Assembly (NCBI RefSeq): GCF_002994745.2
Contig: NC_037091.1
Coordinates: 57,831,612 to 57,895,611 of the forward strand
Length of the DNA: 64,000 nt
Origin: Rosa chinensis
Taxonomy: Eukaryota > Streptophyta > Magnoliopsida > Rosales > Rosaceae
Reading direction: 5' to 3'
Made by a program: the position numbers and the translations under genes. Shown piece by piece: positions 57,260 through 64,000 of this stretch (the stretch's first letter is position 1; each line of letters opens with the position of its first letter). The notes under the pieces are model-generated. The model ran no database searches. It worked only from the letters and a program-made list of their open reading frames with translations, and was not told where the DNA came from.

Positions 57260-58085
57260 CATGGAAGTTCAGTTCGGAGTTTTAGATGACACCTAGATCT
57301 AATTTCAGAAGCTCCCAGTTAATTTATGCAACAGGAGTAGCTGTTTCTGTAAGACTTTAACTTCATGCTCTCTACTTACTAGAGTATTGGGAGCTGTTTA
57401 TGCTTTGGTTTGAATGCTATCACTGTAGTGAACATTTGGAATCTTATAGCTCCTGGCTTGATGTAGCCATTTGAGTTTGTATGGAACACCTAGGTTATAT
57501 GATACAAGTATAATTTATAAGAAAAGGAAATCTACTTTTCATAATGAGTATTTGTGCCCCATTTACCAGGCGAAAGAATTCTATCTATCAAAGAAAGAAA
57601 CACACCGAGTTCGACTAATTGAGAGTTTCTCCTTTTGAGATGTTTTGACTGGGTTTCTTTTCCTTTGCGAGGCATCGACGATATGACTCGTATGAGGAAT
57701 GATATATAAGTGTTTAATCCATTGAACAGGAATGATATATAAGTGTTTAATCCATTGAACAAAATTGTACCGAATTATTATGGAAAACTAATGAAAATAA
57801 AAGCCTGTAAATTCACAGCCATTTCGCTGTTATTGTAGGGAAACTTCTTCTCTTTTACATGGCAAGTATTAAACTCCATATAGTCAAGATCAAAGTTGGA
57901 ATTCTATTTTTCTTAGACTTCCTTTGAACTAGTGAAGAAAAATCCAAATTCTAATCAATAAAAAACGGTAATTAATACATCAATAAAGGGCAACTCATAC
58001 TTTGTTCCCAAGTAAAACGTGATCATTTGTGATCAGATTGAAAAACAACTAATTTTGTGCATATTTAATGTTCCAGCTGTAGTCA
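57260..58085. other. 3' region of the bZIP17-like gene and spacer
   Basis: The first 250 bases are probable 3' UTR. A perfect short duplication (GGAATGATATATAAGTGTTT with ATCCATTGAACA) occurs near 57695 and 57730. No gene seen. Confidence 0.5.
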
Positions 58086-58228
58086 TAAATTTTTGGGGCC
58101 GTGACCACTTATCTAATTTCAGCTTAAAAATTGTCCACTTACTTCTAACCCCATTTACCAAATTCAACATTTACTGACAGTTTTGCCCTTATTAATCAAA
58201 TTGAAACTCACAGATCTCTCTCCTCTTA

Positions 58229-58230
<2 letters not shown>

Positions 58231-58323
<93 letters not shown>
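58231..58323. repeat. (CT)46 microsatellite
   Basis: An uninterrupted CT run of about 93 bases inside the MULE, ending directly before the GC-rich block. Open frames across it on either strand are artefacts of the repeat. Confidence 0.95.
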
Positions 58324-58325
<2 letters not shown>

Positions 58326-58334
58326 GCCGGCAGT

Positions 58335-58430
58335 GGCGACCACGCCTTCAACACCTTCTTCGTCGACCTCGAGCCCGGCGCCGGCTAGCACATCCCAAGC
58401 CCCATCTTCGTCGACCTCAAGCCCACTGTC
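58335..58430 (+). pseudogene. Decayed alpha-tubulin fragment captured in the MULE
   Basis: From 58335 one frame reads GDHAFNTFF, then a divergent stretch with GAG and a TAG stop, then HIPSPIFVDLKPTV. Alpha-tubulins share DDAFNTFF, GAGKHVPR and VFVDLEPTV in the same order and nearly the same spacing near residues 45-75. The block is GC-rich in an AT-rich setting, as expected for captured coding DNA. It covers only about 32 codons. A chance match is unlikely but not excluded. Confidence 0.65.
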
Positions 58431-58867
58431 AATTGCCGAACACCGTTCTGGTGCCAATCACCGATCTGGTGGCGATCACTGATCTAGTGCCGACCACCCT
58501 CAATCACCGATCACCGATCTGAAGCTCCCATCCCTCTGCGGTGCCGGAACCTCACCAAACTGAGACCGGTAGGAGATGGGCTGTAGGTGAGCGACTGGAG
58601 AAGACGAAGGCGGTTCGGTCGGAATCGTGCCGGAATCAGGCTGGAGGAGCATGGGTGTCCATAGGGGAAGCGTGGGTGGCCGAAGAAAAATTCTGATGGA
58701 TTTTTTTTCTTCTGATTTCGATGGTTTTTTTTCTTTCTGATTTCGATGGGAAGAGCTCCGAGAATGAGGAAGGAAAAAAGAAAAAGAAAAAAAAGTGAAC
58801 GTCTACAATTGAACATATAAATTGATCAATTGTATCTGTAGAGTATTCATTTTTGTTCACTTGAGGG

Positions 58868-59098
58868 CAATAATATAATTATTGGAGGGTAATAATATGA
58901 TTATTGGGGCAATAATATGAGTATTGGAGGGCAATAATAAGATTACTGAGGGGCAATAAAATGTTTATTGGGGCAATAATAAGATAATTGGGAGGCAATA
59001 ATAAAATTATTTATTTAGATAAAATTATTTATTGGGGGACAATAATATGATTATTGTGGGGCAATAATATGATTACTAGGTATTATTGGGGGGTAATA
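58868..59098. repeat. AT-rich minisatellite with self-complementary unit
   Basis: About nine worn copies of a roughly 20-bp unit, consensus GGGGCAATAATATGATTATT, in which CAATAAT and ATTATTG are inverted. It lies inside the MULE. Confidence 0.85.
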
Positions 59099-59499
59099 AA
59101 ATCAGATGCCAGAATCCGGTCACCGGTCGTCGGAGTCCGCTGCCGGCCACTAGTCACCGGAGTCCGGCAAGGTCTCCTATCACTTCTCTCTCTAAGTGAC
59201 AAAGAAGGAGAGGGCAAAAGTGTCCCAAAAATAAATAAAAAGAATAAAAAAAGAATTAATTGGGTATTAGAGAAATAATCCCTTAGAGTGTTTTGGGTAA
59301 ATGAGATTAAAAAACTGTTAGTGGAGCAAATGAGCAATTTTTAAGCTGAAATTGGGTAAATGATCATTTCCCCTAAATTTTACCCGCGGCCGTTTAAGTG
59401 CCAAAAGTCTCTCCCCACCTCCACCTTGCATTTATATTCTTCTGTAGTATGCCAAGCTGAGCACAAGCCCCCCAAACCGTTCTGCAGCCACAGACAAAA

Positions 59500-62229
59500 A
59501 TGGAGGAGAGTTTGTTATTCCCAAGAGGCAAAGATCAAGCAGAGCAAAGAAAAGAGTCATGGGGTTTGTTTTTCGAAGAAGTCAAGAGGTTGGGTTGCTT
59601 AGCCGGACCTATGGTTGCTGTCTTGCTATCCCAGTACATGGTGCAGGTTGTTTCGATGATGATGGTTGGTCACCTTGGTGAGCTTGCTCTCTCCAGCACT
59701 GCCTTGGCCATATCCTTTTCCGGGGTCACCGGCTTTAGTGTTCTTGTAAGTCTTCCACACCTTGAACTTTTCTTTCTTTTTTCTTCCATATCAGGGAATT
59801 TGATTTTTTGTGTTCAACCTTCAGGCTAATGAACCTATATCATATATGTATCCTACAGGTTTAGTTGAATTTCTGAACATTTTTTGTCTGCAACTAATGC
59901 TTGGTTGAATTTATTTGTATCATATTATCATTGCTCTAATCTTTAGCCCGTTGCATGTTAGACTTTTACTCGGACAATGACTCAAAAACTGGGTTTTAGA
60001 TTCAAAAAGGCCATTGATTATACTGAAAAATAGCTTTTGATTTAGATAAAAAGATGACCTTTGTAGCTAAGTTTAAGCCAACTACTTTTTATTGGATATT
60101 AGACCTTTGAAGTTGATGGCGTACAGAGTTCTTTTTGGTTTTATTGGAGTTCTTAATAGGCTAGCTGAAGATTATTTGATTTATAAGAAGTTCATTAAGA
60201 CTTTAGGACTAGTCGAGGATCTCGTATAAAGAAATGTGTGTTCTGTTGACCTGCTGTTGCGGACAACAGTGCACATTCAGATGAATTCGTCCTTCCATAC
60301 TCAATTTGGTCGATTAGTGCTGTTAATTTTGCAGAAACCATGTTGGAAAACTATGTGCAACATTTATTCCTAAGCAGATGCCATGCAGTTGGATATGATA
60401 TGTGAAAATGTAAAATTGAATTCAAGATGGAGTTGGTTATCTAAAATCCAATTACTAAGTAGAATCTATCTACCAACAAAAGATGTTACTAACTAGATTT
60501 CGTACCCTGATCTTTGAACAGCTAGGAATGGCCAGTGCACTTGAAACTTTATGTGGGCAAGCGTATGGAGCTGAGCAATATCAGAAACTTGGACTTCAAA
60601 CTTACACCGCCATATTTTCTCTCACCTTAGTTTGTCTTCCTTTGTCTTTGATATGGATATATATGGCGGATATACTGATGTTCATGGGCCAAGACCCTGT
60701 AATTTCACATGAAGCTGGCAAATTCACAATCTGGCTTCTTCCTGCTTTGGTTTCTTATGCAACTCTCCAGCCACTCAATAGATACTTTCAGACTCAAAGT
60801 CTAGTAACTCCTATGCTCATGAGCTCTTTGGTGACTATTTTGTTCCATATTCCTCTCTGTTGGGCTCTAGTATTCAAGTCTGGACTGGATAGCCTTGGAG
60901 GGGCATTAGCAATGAGTATTTCCTACTGGTTCAATGCGATTGTACTTGGATTGTTCATGAAGTTTTCTTCTGCCTGTTCGAAAACCAGAGTTTCAATTTC
61001 TATGGAGCTATTCCATGGAATGAGAGAGTTCTTTCGTTTTGCCATCCCTTCTGCTGTAATGATATGGTATTTTTAATCTCCTATTCTATTTGCTTTCTAA
61101 AAATATTTTAATTGCAATGTCCTTGTCGTTTTATTTTTGTGTTCTCGATTTATCTCGTTTGTTTTAGCCTTGAGTGGTGGTCATTTGAGCTGCTTATCTT
61201 GCTGTCCGGGATTTTACCAAACCCAGCTCTTGAAACTTCAGTTCTGTCTGTATGGTAAGCTTTCTCTGCGTGAACTTCAGTTACCAAGTTTGTCAAGTTT
61301 GATATCCATACTAATGAGATGGCTCTCCATTAGGCAATGTGATAAACTCTTAAGTTTTTGTTAACAGTCTCCAGACCATTGCGACACTCTATTCAATACC
61401 ATACGGGTTTGGTGCTGCAGCAAGGTAAGCTTCAAACACAGATATACCCCATCAGATTGCATGTTTGTCTACTTCTAATGTAGGTAAGTAATAACTAGCC
61501 GTTTTGTTCTTTGGGTATGTACAGCACTAGAGTTTCAAATGAACTAGGTGCTGGCAACCCAAAAGGTGCTCGTATGGCTACGTGTGCTGCGATGTTTCTT
61601 GCACTCACAGAGACAACTATAATAACCACAACCCTCTTTGCCTGCCGCAATCTGTTTGGCTATATTTTTAGTAATGAGAGAGATGTCGTCGATTACGTCA
61701 CAACCATGGCTCCTCTAGTTTGTCTCTCTGTTATACTAGACAGTTTTCAAGGGGTCCTTTCAGGTGAGTTTCTATCCTTTTCTGATATAAGTTCTTTCAT
61801 GTATCAATCTAGTGTTTAAGTTTCGTCAATGGTTGAATATTCAGGTATTGCTAGAGGATGTGGGTGGCAGCATATAGGGGCTTACGTAAACCTTGCAGCA
61901 TTTTATTTATGTGGGATTCCTGTTGCTGCTACATTAGCTTTCTGGGTTCAACTAAGAGGAAGGGGTCTTTGGATTGGAATACAAGTTGGAGCTTTTGTGC
62001 AAACCACTCTGCTTGCTATTGTAACAACTTGTACAAACTGGGAAAAGCAGGTCTGTTCTCAACCCATTTATGACCTCTTGATAATCTTACTCCTGATCTT
62101 TATGACATCGGAATTGTTAAGACTTTGAAAACTAATCTGTATGTTGGGTTTTTGATGTTTCAGGCAAGTAAGGCAAGGGAGAGGATATTTGAGGCAAGCT
62201 ATGTAGAAGCTAATGGATTGTTGAACTAA
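59500..62229 (+). CDS. MATE/DTX efflux transporter (second of a divergent pair)
   Basis: Seven exons: 59500-59745, 60522-61066, 61168-61254, 61368-61424, 61525-61763, 61845-62050, 62164-62229, totalling 1446 bases (481 residues). It begins [13 protein letters not shown] with a short cytosolic N-terminus. Family marks are [17 protein letters not shown] (helix 1), [30 protein letters not shown] and GCGWQ. The 12-helix antiporter exports small organic compounds or toxins, substrate unknown. Internal exon lengths equal those of the minus-strand gene at 49777-52072. The two start codons face each other about 7.5 kb apart with transposons and the bZIP gene in between. From memory it resembles the Arabidopsis At1g15150-At1g15180 MATE cluster. 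The gene looks intact. Confidence 0.93.
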
Positions 62230-64000
62230 TCGAGCAGAGATTAATCAGTTTTGATGAGCTTAATTCTCTTTAATCATAGTACTAAAGGAGAAATTACTTG
62301 CTTCTAGTTATGAGGCTGACAGCATTGCTGCACAGCACATAATGAGCACCAGAATGTGCCAGAGAGCGTCCACTGCAAGATCTGGCCCCGAACAGCGCCT
62401 CACCTTTGGAGTTCTGAAAGTCTGAAATGGACTTTTATCATGATAAATCGATGTGGAAAATGGAAAGTTAACTGTCGAGTTGGATACATTCTGCAAATTT
62501 TATCTTGAACTTTACATATGCAATACTAGTCAACATTTCATAACTGGTTTATTTTTCTAATCATTTTCACAACAAGAAATCACCGATCACATGTAGTTGA
62601 TCAACGAGTAGCCCAGAGTCTTATAGTCTTGAGTCGGGCACTTGTGCTACGATCTGGTATGTAACGCTACTAGATCCTGCAAAGATTACATATCTGAGTA
62701 GTCAGTGGTACAATGATATGGTGCCGGCCGAGGACTCTCCAACACCAGTCCATGTATTATCAAAATGACATAGGTTGGCCAAGTAGTCCACCCAAGAAAA
62801 AAGAAACTGTCCTCTAATTCCAAGTGAAGCTGCAGGTGGTGCTGTTCTGCACTATTTTTTTTTTTTTTTTGAATCTTCAGCCACTATATATTGTCAGACG
62901 CAAAGATTGTTCACTCCTTGCTTTACTTTTCTTTTTTGATAAATCACTAGCTCCCTTTGCTTGGAAGCTTTTGTGCCTCACTTTTTTCTGCCCCTTCCAA
63001 AAGTCAATAGTGTTCTATCTTCCAGTCTGGACTGGGACACCTAGCTAGCTTTCAGCAGCATTAGCATTGGTCTAGTTAAAAAAAAAAAAAAAAACAAAAT
63101 CAAGAGCAATAGAATCACAAAATTAGAGTTATTATTAGTTTGTAGATTCATATTATTAAAAAATTCACTTTAGTATTGAATCCGAAAGATACTGACGAAC
63201 TTTTAGAAATTATTTAGCTTTAATTGGTCTGCTTTGTGACCAAGTTTTTCCAGCCGATGATTCATTTAAATAAGGACGATACTTCGCTGACCAGGGCTGG
63301 TCAGCCAATGCTAACCATGGCTATCGTGGCTCTCTCAAAGCCCAACACGTGTGTTCCCCCCCCCAATGGAGTGAATTCCTTCTCTTCCTCCAGCTCTCTT
63401 CTTCCTTCTCAAATCTTAAGGAAAATCCACAATTTCTATCCAAACCCGAACACTCTACTCCAAGGCCAGCCCCGGAATCCAAACTAGAAATGAAGAAAGA
63501 AGGCAAAGATTCGGCGCGTAGCTGGCACCGACAGCGAAGAAACTGTTCGCGGTGGCCAGAGTCGAAGAAATTAACTGACACGGATGGCTGATGATTCATT
63601 TAAATAATCCCTCAACGGTACTATTCACTTCCTCACTTTGTTTGCCACGCAACGTCACTTGTTTAACTTCTTAACCGTTTTGTTCATCTCTTGCAAAGTG
63701 GCACGGCCCCATCCATCTATATATATATATATATATACACATACATGTATGACCCGATGGCAAAAAATAAAATGGGAGTTGATTCCAAAGCCCCTTCAGT
63801 AGAATCTGATGCAAAGCTGCTCATTGATCTAGAAATATTAAACATATCTAAAACTCTACGAGTAAGAGTCATTTAGATATTTCCAATTAAATCAAATGCT
63901 TCCGGTTGGCTACAGACTTCTTTGATCATATCAGTTGTGGGTAGAAACATGCATGCCAGCCGGCCACATATGCTATGGGCATATATTTTTCCTATTTATT
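62230..64000. other. Region downstream of the MATE gene
   Basis: Probable 3' UTR to about 62500, then AT-rich DNA with homopolymer runs (T at about 62858-62871, A at 63079-63094) and a (TA)n tract at 63718-63737. The 18-bp sequence GATGATTCATTTAAATAA occurs at 63256-63273 and 63590-63607, flanking a 316-bp segment. Just inside is an inverted repeat (GCTGACCA, TGGTCAGC) at about 63285-63304. No gene is recognised. Confidence 0.5.

Larger units (their letters stand above)
58095..59373. mobile_element. Mutator-like (MULE) non-autonomous element with captured DNA
   Basis: Long terminal inverted repeats of about 49 bp contain the identical core AATTTCAGCTTAAAAATTG at 58115-58133 and, inverted, at about 59336-59354. 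The ends are GGGG...CCCC. Flanking 9-mers TAAATTTTT (58086-58094) and TAAATTTTA (59374-59382) match in 8 of 9 bases, the MULE duplication size. Inside are a (CT)n tract, a GC-rich block that reads like a worn alpha-tubulin piece, and a minisatellite. There is no transposase. A gene fragment inside MULE ends is the Pack-MULE pattern. Confidence 0.8.

Noticed and set aside
58164..58482. Open frames on both strands across 58164-58482 (poly Arg-Glu or Ser-Leu)
   Set aside because: Produced by the (CT)46 microsatellite; no real protein features.

Overview
This is nuclear DNA of a flowering plant, most likely a eudicot. It has split genes with GT-AG introns, AT-rich intergenic DNA, microsatellites, plant-type Ty1/copia, PIF/Harbinger, hAT-like and Mutator-like transposons, and plant protein families: BRO1/ALIX, pKIWI502-like oxidoreductase, mitochondrial ATP synthase beta, ASF1, bZIP17-like and MATE/DTX. 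I cannot fix the genus from sequence alone.

Layout. 1-3860: right half of a SIRE-type copia retrotransposon (RT/RNase H, extra ORF, 3' LTR). 3861-5180: exons of a CYP716-like P450 whose front is cut off by that LTR and whose last codons are split off by a second copia element (5181-9714, minus strand, TSD TCACA). About 10344-11002: a second, decayed CYP716-like copy. 11309-16794 (minus): ALIX/BRO1 gene in 8 exons with a single-base frame break in its proline-rich tail. 18761-19756 (plus): FAM133-like basic/serine-rich protein. 20632-23265 (minus): pKIWI502-like FAD/NAD(P) oxidoreductase, 5 exons. 23971-27112 (minus): mitochondrial ATP synthase beta, 9 exons. 29120-30388 (minus): broken F-box/DUF295 gene. 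31932-37336: an almost complete PIF/Harbinger transposon with TIRs, TAA TSD, transposase, Myb-like partner protein and a six-copy 139-bp array in an intron. 38146-38450: degenerate tandem repeats with a palindromic core. 38993-45445: copia element with two LTRs and TSD GGTGG. 47548-49231 (plus): ASF1 histone chaperone, 3 exons. 49777-52072 (minus) and 59500-62229 (plus): two head-to-head MATE transporters with the same internal exon sizes. Between them lie a hAT-like MITE, a LINE/SINE-like insertion, an intact bZIP17-like membrane-tethered transcription factor (55160-57259) and a Mutator-like element carrying what reads as a decayed alpha-tubulin fragment (58095-59373).

How it fits together. 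The host genes are mostly housekeeping: endosomal sorting, respiration, chromatin assembly, ER stress response and efflux. They are not an operon-like unit. ALIX next to the pKIWI502-like gene, with MATE genes further on, recalls the Arabidopsis At1g15130-At1g15180 order, so this looks like an old gene block stretched by transposons. The CYP716 remnants show nested insertion. Exon joins were built by eye from GT/AG sites and frame. Summed exon lengths give whole codons for pKIWI502, ATP synthase beta, ASF1 and both MATE genes, and fall one base short for ALIX. Boundaries may be off by a base or two.
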